Of a stretch of DNA of 64,000 nt, positions 16,704 to 24,593 are shown piece after piece (the first letter of the stretch is position 1; every line of letters begins with the position of its first letter). Below the pieces are notes generated by a model. It did not search any database and was not told where the DNA came from. It saw only the letters and a list, made by a program, of their open reading frames with translations. Location of the stretch: contig JAEWTW010000019.1 in NCBI GenBank assembly GCA_023397655.1, positions 62,001 through 126,000 on the forward strand. Reading direction: 5' to 3'. A program made the translations under genes and the position numbers. This DNA is from Bacillota bacterium (GTDB lineage: Bacteria > Bacillota > Clostridia > Christensenellales > SZUA-584).

Positions 16704-17435
16704 TTATTCCGGAGAGCCCAGCGAGTGCAGCGTTTTTTCAATAGTTGAGATAACAGCGATGGAATCCGGCTCCTCTTTATTCAGCCTTTCCTTCAATGCA
16801 ACACATATCGTTTCTACATTGCTGTCATCTGCGATGTCAGAGAGAAGGTTTACCACTTCGCACCTGTTCTGATAGTTCTCATCATCCAGACTGCCCAGCA
16901 GCAACTGCAAATATTCTCCTTTTCCCAGCAGATACAAAGACCTGTAATAGTGATTCCTGACCCAAACGTCCTGCTCCGTTTCCAGCGACGCTTCCAGAAA
17001 CGCGGTCACTTCTCCTTCTGTGCCGACAGCCACAGCAATATCCGCCAAGCTGGATACCGCGTAGCCCCTTTCCAGGTTGCAGTCAGTTGAGCCAACGTGC
17101 TTTTTAAGGGGCTCTATCGCCCGCTGTGTGCCGCTCATTCCCAGTGAGTCGCAGGCATTGACGCGCACCATATTGTCCTTGTCGTCCAGCAGTCTCAGCA
17201 GTATGGACTCTGCTTTCGGTGAGTCCGTTAAAGCCAGCGCCTCGGCAACGCGATAGCGAATATCTTCATTCCGATCATGTGAGTATTTCTCCAGTAAATC
17301 CAGTCCCTCGTCGGTAATTTTCGATTCCATTAAGCGGCTGATCGCATCCCATTTTTCGCCGAACGAGCCTAAACGCAGGCGAATGTGGTTTATTTTCAGA
17401 GATACATACTCCCAAAAGCTGCGACGTGTCGCCAT
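16704..17435 (-). CDS. HEAT-repeat protein
   Basis: 243 residues made of about five to six helical HEAT/PBS-lyase-like repeats, for example IRYRVAEALALTDSPKAESI and VRVNACDSLGMSGTQRAIEP. Such repeats form curved surfaces for binding other proteins. I prefer ATG 17435 with GGGGG a few bases upstream. A TTG at 17441 is possible. No catalytic residues were seen. It is the first gene of a two-gene unit with thpR and diverges from the DUF6323 cluster. Confidence 0.8.
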   Translation of the reverse strand: MATRRSFWEYVSLKINHIRLRLGSFGEKWDAISRLMESKITDEGLDLLEKYSHDRNEDIRYRVAEALALTDSPKAESILLRLLDDKDNMVRVNACDSLGMSGTQRAIEPLKKHVGSTDCNLERGYAVSSLADIAVAVGTEGEVTAFLEASLETEQDVWVRNHYYRSLYLLGKGEYLQLLLGSLDDENYQNRCEVVNLLSDIADDSNVETICVALKERLNKEEPDSIAVISTIEKTLHSLGSPE

Positions 17436-17481
17436 ATCCAACCCCCGGCATTAAAACATAGCCCGATAAAACAAAAAACCA

Positions 17482-17510
17482 TTGACCGCCTGCGCGTTCC
17501 ATGGTATATT
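17482..17510 (+). promoter_or_regulatory. Promoter of the DUF6323-DUF6179 cluster
   Basis: TTGACC (17482-17487), exactly 17 bases, then TATATT (17505-17510). This matches the housekeeping consensus well. A second TATAAT at 17531-17536 has no good -35 box. The leader to the first start codon is about 90 bases. Confidence 0.6.
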
Positions 17511-17605
17511 ATAATTTGTGTCTTGTGTCATATAATGGCTAATCTACATAATTATGATAGCACAAATCAAGGTGTTTGTCAAGAGGTATTTTGGAGGTGC
17601 TTGTA

Positions 17606-18076
17606 ATGGAACTGATGCGCATCAACCCCGAAGAAGCGGCGCTTTCCCTGCTGTCATGCAACGCAGTGACTGCACGGTTTGGCCTTAAGCTTACCGAAGC
17701 GGACGCGCGGGCACTCGCGGCGGCGCAGTCGCGCGCGCTGAAAAGCGCGGGGCGTGTGGCGTTTGCGGGCAGCGCGGTCAGCGAGCTGGCAATGGCGTTT
17801 TGCGACTCGCCCTACATCCAGCAGGACGGCTGGGCAGATACGCTGGCCGAGCTTACAGCCGCATTCTACGACTTCAAAAGCGAGGCGATGGACGGCATCG
17901 ACGACGCGGAGGCCATCGCTCTGATGAAGCGGCTTTTCGACGGAGACTGGTGTGAGGGCAGTATGGACCGGCTGCTCTATGAGCTGCTGCCCTTGGCCGC
18001 ACGGCGCATACGCGAAGGTCTGCCGCCCGAGCCGGATGACGACGACATTGAACCGGAGGAGGAATACGATGAATAA
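17606..18076 (+). CDS. DUF6323 family protein
   Basis: 156 residues, soluble, mainly helical, with an acidic tail (EPDDDDIEPEEEYDE). I recognise the pattern of DUF6323, an uncharacterised Clostridia family: the start MELMRINPEEAALSLLSCN, the pair FCDSPYIQQ, and FYDFKSEAMDGIDD. GGAGG lies before ATG 17606. It overlaps the next small gene by eight bases. Together with the 54-residue protein and the DUF6179 gene it forms a tight three-gene operon of unknown function. No catalytic motif or membrane segment is visible. Confidence 0.8.
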   Translation: MELMRINPEEAALSLLSCNAVTARFGLKLTEADARALAAAQSRALKSAGRVAFAGSAVSELAMAFCDSPYIQQDGWADTLAELTAAFYDFKSEAMDGIDDAEAIALMKRLFDGDWCEGSMDRLLYELLPLAARRIREGLPPEPDDDDIEPEEEYDE

Positions 18077-18233
18077 CAGCGATTTAAACCGACCTAAAAA
18101 ACGGATTTTCCCGGGAAAGGGTATAACGTTTGGCAAGATGTGGCTGGCCACGCCCCATTTTAGCCGGTTCCGAGCCAAAATGGATATAACGGGTCTTCCC
18201 ACGGAAGACGCGGAGACCGACGATGACGACTGA
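18069..18233 (+). CDS. Small protein of the DUF6323/DUF6179 cluster
   Basis: A 54-residue frame whose ATG lies inside the end of the DUF6323 gene and whose end overlaps the DUF6179 start by 11 bases. GGAGGAGG-like sequence at 18056-18063 serves as ribosome site. The product is basic at the start (RPKKRIFPGKG), has FGKMWLATPHFSRFR in the middle and a very acidic end (EDAETDDDD). The double overlap and good ribosome site argue that it is translated. Family unknown. It may be a small partner that bridges the two larger proteins. Confidence 0.7.
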   Translation: MNNSDLNRPKKRIFPGKGITFGKMWLATPHFSRFRAKMDITGLPTEDAETDDDD

Positions 18234-19539
18234 TCTCGCAAGAGGCGGCGCACTGCCGCCGCTGCACACCGGCGCAGACCGGTATGTGCAGTGTCTGCTC
18301 TCTGCCGCGGAAGATACCGGGCGCATTTCAACGGCGCAGGCGCAGAGCGTGCGTCTGGAGCTGGAGCGGATGCTGACCCGCATGGCGGTCACGTGCACAT
18401 TCGGCGCTTCCAGCTCCATGCCCGCGGAAACTGCCAAACAGCTGCTGGCTTCTGCCGCTTATGCGATCGGCCTTGCGCTGAAAACGGCGCCCTCGCCCGA
18501 TGCCGCGCTGGACCGCCTGCTTTCCCGTTCTCCGGATGAGCTACGCCGTGAGGGTATCGGCATTCTCGACGGCATGTTTGACCGCGCTCGAACACAGCTC
18601 ACCGCGTTGGCTGCCGCGCCTGTCACGCATAACCGTGCCTATATGGATACGCTGGAACACGGACTGCCGCTGTTCTTCACATCTTACGACAAGACCTACG
18701 CTGCACACGAATGCCCCGGCTCCATCGACTATCCGCTCTGCGTGGATATCAGCCGTTTGACAGGTATCGAGTACATCAGCACCTACATCGGTGCGCTGGC
18801 CACCGAAGCCCAGTTCCTGTCCCGCTGGCCGCGTGACCACATCGACGCACTGCTGCGCGGTTACAGCCCCGGCTGGCGCGACCTGTTGGTGAACGCTTAT
18901 GAGATGGCGCTGACCAACGCGCTGGGACGCGTGCTGCGCGGGCACGATCTTGTGTGCCTCGGCTTGTCGGCGGAAGATTGCGCCTCCCTCTCGGCACGGC
19001 TCAGCACCTTGTCTCCCGCGCGCCTGCGCATGACGCTGGGCGTGGCGCTGGAACGGCTGGAGCTGGATGACGCAGGTCATATGTACGCCGCCCGCGCGCT
19101 GCCCGGCATCACGGCATCCGTCAAAACCGCGCTGGACTCCGGTCATCCGGAGACTGTATTTCTCTCAGCCGCGGCACCGCATGCCCCCGCAACGCGCTTC
19201 GTTGACGGGCCGAAGATGGACGACAGCCAGTTCCGCGCACTTGCCGAAGCTGTGCGCGAGTGCCGCTTCGTGTCCGACAAACTGGCGCTTATCCGACGCC
19301 ACGTGACCAGCCTTGAGGACCTCAGCGATCTGCTGGGTGCGGATGTTCTGTCGGCGAGCGACTTTGCCGCGCTGTTTGCCACATTGGATGAGATGACGCT
19401 GCGCCAGCTGGCCGCCATGTTGCCGGATGAGCCGCTCCAACGATGCTGTACGTCGCCGGTAACCCTGGATGACAGCCTCCACTCCACCAGCGCCGAACGG
19501 GAATGGCACGCGGCACTCACAGCCTTTATGCGCCGCTGA
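18223..19539 (+). CDS. DUF6179 family protein
   Basis: 438 residues, soluble and mostly helical, matching DUF6179, a Clostridia family without known function. Landmarks are TFGASSSMPAETAKQLLASA (near 58-80), FFTSYDKTYAAHECPGSIDYPL (near 148-170) and GIEYISTYI (near 180). It starts within the small upstream gene and so depends on its translation. The regular co-occurrence of DUF6323 and DUF6179 suggests one complex or pathway. A loose hairpin terminator follows. Whether this acts in sporulation, envelope assembly or something else cannot be told from sequence. Confidence 0.8.
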   Translation: MTTDLARGGALPPLHTGADRYVQCLLSAAEDTGRISTAQAQSVRLELERMLTRMAVTCTFGASSSMPAETAKQLLASAAYAIGLALKTAPSPDAALDRLLSRSPDELRREGIGILDGMFDRARTQLTALAAAPVTHNRAYMDTLEHGLPLFFTSYDKTYAAHECPGSIDYPLCVDISRLTGIEYISTYIGALATEAQFLSRWPRDHIDALLRGYSPGWRDLLVNAYEMALTNALGRVLRGHDLVCLGLSAEDCASLSARLSTLSPARLRMTLGVALERLELDDAGHMYAARALPGITASVKTALDSGHPETVFLSAAAPHAPATRFVDGPKMDDSQFRALAEAVRECRFVSDKLALIRRHVTSLEDLSDLLGADVLSASDFAALFATLDEMTLRQLAAMLPDEPLQRCCTSPVTLDDSLHSTSAEREWHAALTAFMRR

Positions 19540-19564
19540 CCGGTACCGGAATCAGCCAAGTAAC

Positions 19565-19600
19565 GCAAATGCCCCCTGAGCCGTATCAGGAGGCATTTGC
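19565..19600. terminator. Hairpin between convergent genes
   Basis: GCAAATGCC...CCTGA pairs with TCAGG...GGCATTTGC with one mismatch around GCCGTA. It separates the DUF6179 gene from the aldolase gene. Confidence 0.6.
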
Positions 19601-19630
19601 CAGGAGTTAATGAGAAAAAGTATAGCAGTT

Positions 19631-20470
19631 TCAACCCATAAATAAACGCATGTATTTTTCCACCACTGTGCTTACGTATCCCGCTGTTTTCAGCGATACC
19701 GCCGACAGGTGCGGCGCTTTGCCCGCACACACCAGCTCTTTGACGTGCGCCACCGCGTATTCGGATATCTCGGTGTTCACATTGATCTTGCAGATGCCGT
19801 TTTGGATGCACTCCCGCAGCGTGTCCTCCGGCGTACCGGAGCCGCCGTGCAGCACCAGCGGCACATCCGCTGCCGCGCGTATCTGCTTCAGTATGTCCAC
19901 GCGGATATTGGGCGTACCCTTATACATGCCGTGTACCGTGCCGATGGACACCGCGAGGGCGTCCACGCCCGTCTTCGTGGCAAACTCCTGCGCCTGTGCC
20001 GGGTCGGTATAGGCTTCCCTGTCACCCGCCTGCCCCTCGTTGGAGCCGCTGCCCGCCGCCAGCGAGCCCAGCTCCGCCTCCACCGACACGCCGCAAGCGC
20101 GTGCCGCCTCGACCACCTTCGCCGTATTGGACGCGTTGCGCTCAAACTCCAGCGCCGAGCCGTCGTACATCACCGATGTGAACCCCGCCTTGATTGCGCG
20201 GTATATCACATCCAAGTCGGCGCAGTGGTCCAGATGCAGCGCCGCGTCCACACCCAGCCGTTCGCTCTCCGACCGCGTGATGCTGACGGCCAGCCCGAGG
20301 TCCATGTTCTCCTGATAGCGCGCGCCGAAAGCGACGATGACCGGTCTTTGCAGCTTCTTCGCGCTTTCCAGCACCCCGCGTATCGTCTCCAGACTGTATA
20401 CGTTGAACGAGGCCACAGCATAGCCGTGCCGCTGCGCGTCCCCCAGCATCTGCGTCATGTTGATCAGCAT
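19631..20470 (-). CDS. Class II ketose-bisphosphate aldolase
   Basis: 279 residues, the usual length of zinc-dependent FbaA/GatY/KbaY aldolases. Metal-binding and phosphate-binding motifs are all visible: LHLDHC near 83, GTVHGMYKG near 174, LHGGSG near 206, and NVNTE near 230. It cleaves a ketose 1,6-bisphosphate or ketose 1-phosphate into DHAP and an aldehyde. The exact sugar is not determined by sequence. It lies 18 bases after the 2-hydroxyacid dehydrogenase gene in the same operon. AAAGGGG precedes ATG 20470. A second, distinct class II aldolase occurs at 59677-60582. Confidence 0.9.
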   Translation of the reverse strand: MLINMTQMLGDAQRHGYAVASFNVYSLETIRGVLESAKKLQRPVIVAFGARYQENMDLGLAVSITRSESERLGVDAALHLDHCADLDVIYRAIKAGFTSVMYDGSALEFERNASNTAKVVEAARACGVSVEAELGSLAAGSGSNEGQAGDREAYTDPAQAQEFATKTGVDALAVSIGTVHGMYKGTPNIRVDILKQIRAAADVPLVLHGGSGTPEDTLRECIQNGICKINVNTEISEYAVAHVKELVCAGKAPHLSAVSLKTAGYVSTVVEKYMRLFMG

Positions 20471-20488
20471 ATGCGTATCCCCTTTCGC

Positions 20489-21577
20489 CTACAGCGCGGC
20501 CTGCCACGCTTTGAACGCGGCGTTGTCCAGCACCTCGGGGTTTACGATGAACCGCGCCTTCTCGCCGCTCAAAAACCGTCCGACGTCGTCCATCAGCAGC
20601 GCCGGAGAGTTGCCCAGCGCGTCCGCAGTGGTGCCCGCGATGTGTGTCGTCAGCGTCACGTTGTCCAGCTGCAGCAGCGGGCTGTCCCCCGGCAATGGCT
20701 CCGTGGGGTACACGTCCAGCGCCGCGCCCATGATGCGGCCTTCCTTCAGCGCGTCCGCCAGCGCATCATTGTCCACCAGCCCCGCGCGCCCCGTGTTGAT
20801 GAGGTAAGCGGTTCTTTTCATCAATGCCAGCTGCGGCGCACCGATCATGTGCTTGTTCTCATCCGTCAGCCGCGCATGCAGCGTGACAAAATCGCTCTCG
20901 CTCATCAGCGTTTCGAGGTCCGCCTTTACGCAGCCCGCAGCGGCGATATCCTCTTCACTGGCATACGGGTCGTATACCACCCGCTTCACGTTGAAGCCGG
21001 ACAGCTTCTGTGCCACCAGCCGTCCGATGTAGCCAAAACCCACGATGCCCACGGTGCGCCCCGTCAGCTCCGGTATAAACTCGCTGTTGACAAACTTCTT
21101 GCGCCATGTGCCGTTCTTGATCGCGTAGTGCGCCCGCGCGATGTTGCGGCACTCCGCGAGCATCATGCCCACCGCGAAGTCGGACACGGCCTGTGCGTTG
21201 CGCCCCTGCACGTTGAAAACCAGTATGCCGCGCTTTGTCGCCTCTGAGACGTTCACGTTCTCCAGCCCCGCACGGGATACGCCCACGATGCGCAAGTGCG
21301 GCATCGCGTCCATCACCGCCGCCGATACGGGCACGAACAACCCCATCAGCAGCTCCCGGTCTGCACCATTTTCCAGTATCAGCGGATATGCCGGTTCGAT
21401 GTCCGGGCCATGCTTTTCCACTTCCAGCCGCCGGTACTGCAGCTTATCCCAGTTCAGCTCCCAGCTGCCCGTCACTACATCGTCTCCATACGCCCCGAGG
21501 CACTTGTGCCATGCCGCCTCGAATTTCTCCCCCGGTATCATTGCGTCGCCCAACAGCAGGGCTTTGAGTGCCTTCAT
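20489..21577 (-). CDS. D-2-hydroxyacid dehydrogenase (NAD-dependent)
   Basis: 362 residues. The Rossmann motif GFGYIGRLVAQ is at about 177-187. The catalytic residues of the D-isomer family are in place: Arg in NTGRAGLVD, the acidic residue in DVYPTEPLP and His in LTTHIAGTT. It interconverts a 2-hydroxy acid and a 2-keto acid, phosphoglycerate-dehydrogenase fashion. The substrate is not clear. First gene of the operon with the aldolase. GGAGG before ATG 21577. A palindromic ATAGTAG/CTACTAT site lies upstream. Confidence 0.9.
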   Translation of the reverse strand: MKALKALLLGDAMIPGEKFEAAWHKCLGAYGDDVVTGSWELNWDKLQYRRLEVEKHGPDIEPAYPLILENGADRELLMGLFVPVSAAVMDAMPHLRIVGVSRAGLENVNVSEATKRGILVFNVQGRNAQAVSDFAVGMMLAECRNIARAHYAIKNGTWRKKFVNSEFIPELTGRTVGIVGFGYIGRLVAQKLSGFNVKRVVYDPYASEEDIAAAGCVKADLETLMSESDFVTLHARLTDENKHMIGAPQLALMKRTAYLINTGRAGLVDNDALADALKEGRIMGAALDVYPTEPLPGDSPLLQLDNVTLTTHIAGTTADALGNSPALLMDDVGRFLSGEKARFIVNPEVLDNAAFKAWQAAL

Positions 21578-21623
21578 TCCCGCGCCTCCATTTGATAGTA
21601 TTTATACTTTGACTTGTGTTTTC

Positions 21624-21642
21624 ATAGTAGTTTTTCTACTAT
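21624..21642 (-). promoter_or_regulatory. Possible RpiR-type operator
   Basis: ATAGTAG (21624-21630) and CTACTAT (21636-21642) form a perfect inverted repeat around five T. The GTAG-N5-CTAC core resembles sites of RpiR-family regulators such as HexR, and an RpiR gene lies 1 kb upstream. It precedes the dehydrogenase-aldolase pair. Confidence 0.4.
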
Positions 21643-21745
21643 CACTATACAGCGGAGCGCAAGCGTTGTCAACGGAGTCCGGAGACAAAATAAAAAAACA
21701 GCCCGAAAGCCGGACCGTCAAAGTTCTCATTTTTGGCGCAGCGTA

Positions 21746-22546
21746 TCAGTCCGTGAGCGACATCACGAATATCCTGTGGGCTTCTCTCGCCGCCCTGAAC
21801 TTGCCCGCGATGGAGAATATCAACCGGCTGTCTTTGGGCAGGCGCATCACGGCTTCCCTGTCGGTGAGATACAGCGTTTTTTCATGCCGGACGCCGCCAA
21901 ACGCCTCAATCTCGCTCGGCGTGTCCACGCCCCAGCGTATCACCGCGCCGGTCTTTTTCAGCGACGGGTGCCTGACTGAATGCTTCACAGTGGCATGGGA
22001 ATACGCGTCGAATATCAGCGTCACGCCGTCGAATTTATGCCGCAGCCTGTCGAACAGCGTGCGGATATCGTCTTCACTGAGGTACATGAACAACCCTTCT
22101 GTGATCACCAGCACGTCGCCGCCTCCAGCCATGGCGTCCAGCCAGCCCCATTCGGTGACGGATGACGCGAGCATGCTGTAGCGCGGCGTTTCGTCGAATA
22201 GCTGCCGCTTGATAGCGATCACCTCGGGGAAGTCGAGGTCGTACCAGCGGATGGCGGGCTCATGCAGACGCCTGGCCCGCGGGTCCAACCCGCAGCCGAG
22301 GTACAGCACCGCAGCCTCCCGATGCTCCCGGAGATACGCCGTCGTGAAGTCGTCTATGAGCGCGCTGCGCAGCGACAGCATCAGCTGTGTTTTGTCGCGG
22401 ATCTTCAGCCGGGAGAAATCATAGTCGATGCGCGCCACCGCCTGTTCGGTGTCCGTATCCGGGAACAACCCGCGCCGGCTCATCTGTGCCCGCCCGTACA
22501 GCGGGATCAGCAGCGTTTCCATCGCGCCGCTCAGAGCAATTTTCAT
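21746..22546 (-). CDS. SAM methyltransferase, LCMT/TcmP family
   Basis: 266 residues. The SAM-binding motif is VLYLGCGLDPRARRL near 85-100, followed by WYDLDFPEV, and later VLVITEGLFMYLSEDDIRTL, all typical of the leucine carboxyl methyltransferase (PPM1/TcmP) group, whose bacterial members methylate small-molecule carboxyl or hydroxyl groups. ATG 22546 is preferred, with GAGG upstream. The earlier ATG 22567 would overlap that site. It follows the RpiR gene by 33 bases. The substrate is unknown. Confidence 0.85.
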   Translation of the reverse strand: MKIALSGAMETLLIPLYGRAQMSRRGLFPDTDTEQAVARIDYDFSRLKIRDKTQLMLSLRSALIDDFTTAYLREHREAAVLYLGCGLDPRARRLHEPAIRWYDLDFPEVIAIKRQLFDETPRYSMLASSVTEWGWLDAMAGGGDVLVITEGLFMYLSEDDIRTLFDRLRHKFDGVTLIFDAYSHATVKHSVRHPSLKKTGAVIRWGVDTPSEIEAFGGVRHEKTLYLTDREAVMRLPKDSRLIFSIAGKFRAAREAHRIFVMSLTD

Positions 22547-22579
22547 GAAAATTACCTCACCAGCCAACAGCTTCGCGCG

Positions 22580-23434
22580 TTAAGTCTTCTTCTTCGCCAC
22601 AGCGATGCGCGACGCGTTCAGCCGCTTCACGCCCTCCGGCCCTATTTTCAACACCACCGACACATAGAGTATGTCGATGATCACCAACTGCAGTATGCGG
22701 GACGTCATCGCGTCGGAACGGTAAGCCGTCTCGCGGGACGGGGTGAGCACCGCGATATCCGCCAGCCGGGCCAGCGACGAGCGCGGGTAGCTGGTCACCG
22801 CGGCGAGCGTCGCGCCGCCCTCTTTGGCCAGCGCCATCGCATCCAGTATCTCACGGCTCTCGCCCGAGTGCGAGAACGCCGCCACCAGATCGCCCGGCCT
22901 CAAGTGCGCGCACTGTATGCTCATCATGTGGGAGTCGTTGTATGTGGTCACCGGCATGCCCAGCCGCAGAAATTTGTGCCCGGCATCCGCCGCGATCATA
23001 CCGGATGCGCCCACGCCGATGAAAAAGACGCGTGCCGCGCCCGCCAGTGCATCCGCCATCGCGTCAAGGCGTTGCTGATCCAGCACGCTCAGCAGGTCTC
23101 CCATCGCGTCCGTCGTGGAGCGGATGACCTTGCGGCTGATCTCACCGATATCGTCATCGGGACCGATCTGCTCGTATACTGCCGCCGTCGTGTCCGCCGA
23201 CAGCTCCTGCGCAACGCGCACCTTGAACACCTGATACGAGTCGTGGTCCAGCTTGCGCAGAAAGCGCAGCACCGTGGTCTCACTGGTATCGCAGGCTTTG
23301 GCGAGCGACGACAGCGACGAGAGTATCACCTCGTCGGTATGCGCCAGTATGTAATCCGCAATATTCTTCTGCGTGGCCGAGAGCGTGTTGTAACGCGCCC
23401 GCATCAAGCCCAGTACGCTGTCTTCCAGCCTCAC
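22580..23434 (-). CDS. MurR/RpiR family regulator
   Basis: 284 residues. The N-terminal helix-turn-helix (SLAKACDTSETTVLRFLRKL near 40-60) and the C-terminal SIS sugar-phosphate-binding domain (FFIGVGASGMIAADAGHKFL near 130, AFSHSGESREILD near 180) define the family. GTG 23434 is chosen because AAGGAGG lies five bases before it. An upstream ATG at 23467 lacks a ribosome site. It probably senses a sugar phosphate and controls the nearby aldolase-dehydrogenase genes. Confidence 0.9.
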   Translation of the reverse strand: MRLEDSVLGLMRARYNTLSATQKNIADYILAHTDEVILSSLSSLAKACDTSETTVLRFLRKLDHDSYQVFKVRVAQELSADTTAAVYEQIGPDDDIGEISRKVIRSTTDAMGDLLSVLDQQRLDAMADALAGAARVFFIGVGASGMIAADAGHKFLRLGMPVTTYNDSHMMSIQCAHLRPGDLVAAFSHSGESREILDAMALAKEGGATLAAVTSYPRSSLARLADIAVLTPSRETAYRSDAMTSRILQLVIIDILYVSVVLKIGPEGVKRLNASRIAVAKKKT

Positions 23435-23667
23435 GGAGTCCTCCTTAGTGTCGTTTGGCTTCAGCATAATATGATTGGCAGGCGCTGTCAATGATCCGGA
23501 CAATTATGGCCATACAGAGATTACTATCACAAGCTGGCATAACCATGCTGTCTTTATACCAAAACTAACCCCATAAAATAATATACATGCGGCGGATACA
23601 TACTGTAACCTTTTTTCATCAGTCCAATATTATATTATATATCTATACTAATTCGGGGGTATAAAAT
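23435..23667. other. Intergenic region between divergent genes
   Basis: No gene is seen in these 233 bases. A TATACT at about 23642 just before the small Gln-rich gene could be a -10 box. A similar CTATACTAA stands before its paralogue. Confidence 0.4.
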
Positions 23668-23922
23668 ATGTCTTGTTATTGGGATAGAGGGTATTGGCGG
23701 GCACAGTATCAGAATCAGGCTCAGGCTCAGGCAGAGGCGCAAGCACAGGATCAGGATCAGGATCAGAATCAGAGAGCGATTTTTAAAGAGATCGGCAATG
23801 TTCATATTGACATTGACAATGAGAATATTTCTGTGGCAGTGCTTGCCATCCTTGCTGTCTTTTTGGGCGCGCTTGATGCCACTGGTATCCAGGAACTGAT
23901 GAACAGAGTCACGCAAGAATAA
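23668..23922 (+). CDS. Gln/Asp/Ala-rich small protein, copy 1
   Basis: 84 residues in three parts: a start MSCYWDR with Tyr and Trp, a low-complexity run of QA and QD pairs (about residues 12-33), and a conserved end with NVHIDIDNENISVAVLAILA, a hydrophobic helix, and a short charged tail. CGGGGGT precedes the ATG. It is a near-duplicate of the gene at 24201, including the upstream region and the terminator. Family unknown. The Cys/Tyr-bearing start, Gln richness and small size recall spore coat or surface proteins, and a collagen-like gene is nearby, but this is inference. Confidence 0.75.
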   Translation: MSCYWDRGYWRAQYQNQAQAQAEAQAQDQDQDQNQRAIFKEIGNVHIDIDNENISVAVLAILAVFLGALDATGIQELMNRVTQE

Positions 23923-23951
23923 CGCCCAGATAATTTATAACAACAAACAAT

Positions 23952-23988
23952 ACCCCGATGTTGATATGATTCAGCCTCGGGGTTTTTC
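23952..23988 (+). terminator. Rho-independent terminator
   Basis: CCCCGA (23953-23958) pairs with TCGGGG (23977-23982), followed by five T. Its sequence matches the terminator after the paralogous gene at 24487. Confidence 0.75.
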
Positions 23989-24200
23989 TATCCTTCAGAC
24001 GGAAGAAAGTGGTTGTCATGAGGATATGTCCGTATACAGTCCGTATACAGGAACGGGTTCAGGCTGCGGAATTATTCATGTGGTGACTTTTATCAGGCAG
24101 AATGAATTATTTTCAGTGACCCTCATCCATATAGGGTTCACCTTTTTTGCGGACTTAAATATTATAATATATAACTATACTAAATTGGGGGGTATCTAAT

Positions 24201-24455
24201 ATGTCTTGTTATTGGGATAGACGTTATTCGCAGGATCAGGATCAGGCACAGGCCCAGGCACAGGTGCAGGTGCAGGCGCAGGATCAGGATCAGGATCAGA
24301 ATCAGAGAACGGTTTTCAAAGAAATCGGCAATGTCCATATTGACATCGATAATGAAAATATCTCTGTGGCCGTACTGGCCATCCTTGCGTTTTTGTTAGG
24401 CGCGCTGGACGCCGATGGCATTCAGACGCTTCTGGACAGAGTCACGCAGAAATAA
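24201..24455 (+). CDS. Gln/Asp/Ala-rich small protein, copy 2
   Basis: 84 residues, paralogue of the gene at 23668. The start (MSCYWDRRY) and the block FKEIGNVHIDIDNENISVAV are almost identical, while the QA/QV/QD run differs in detail. GGGGGGT precedes the ATG. The hydrophobic stretch (about 55-70) could insert in a membrane or assemble with partners. Two copies, each with its own promoter-like region and terminator, point to a tandem duplication of a whole transcription unit. Function unknown. Confidence 0.75.
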   Translation: MSCYWDRRYSQDQDQAQAQAQVQVQAQDQDQDQNQRTVFKEIGNVHIDIDNENISVAVLAILAFLLGALDADGIQTLLDRVTQK

Positions 24456-24486
24456 GCAACGAATAACTCGTCAATACAAATACTTT

Positions 24487-24523
24487 ACCCCGATGCTGAA
24501 ATGGTTCACATCGGGGTTTTTAT
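24487..24523 (+). terminator. Rho-independent terminator
   Basis: CCCCGATG pairs with CATCGGGG (24509-24516) around an 13-base loop, with a T tract. It closes small-protein copy 2. Confidence 0.85.
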
Positions 24524-24593
24524 ATCAAAGCCAAGACATCTGCGGCGCTGAAAGACACCAAATGACTGGCGCCCGGTTATGTGACCGAACTGA

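Noticed and set aside
19709..21247. 512-residue plus-strand open frame
   Set aside because: It runs antisense to the aldolase and hydroxyacid dehydrogenase genes, which have full motifs and good starts. The product is Arg/His/Gln-rich without any domain.
22262..23494. 410-residue plus-strand open frame
   Set aside because: Antisense to the methyltransferase and RpiR genes; composition is that of a shadow frame.
23966..24199. 77-residue frame between the two small Gln-rich genes
   Set aside because: No ribosome site, no domain, and it covers the first terminator and the second promoter region.
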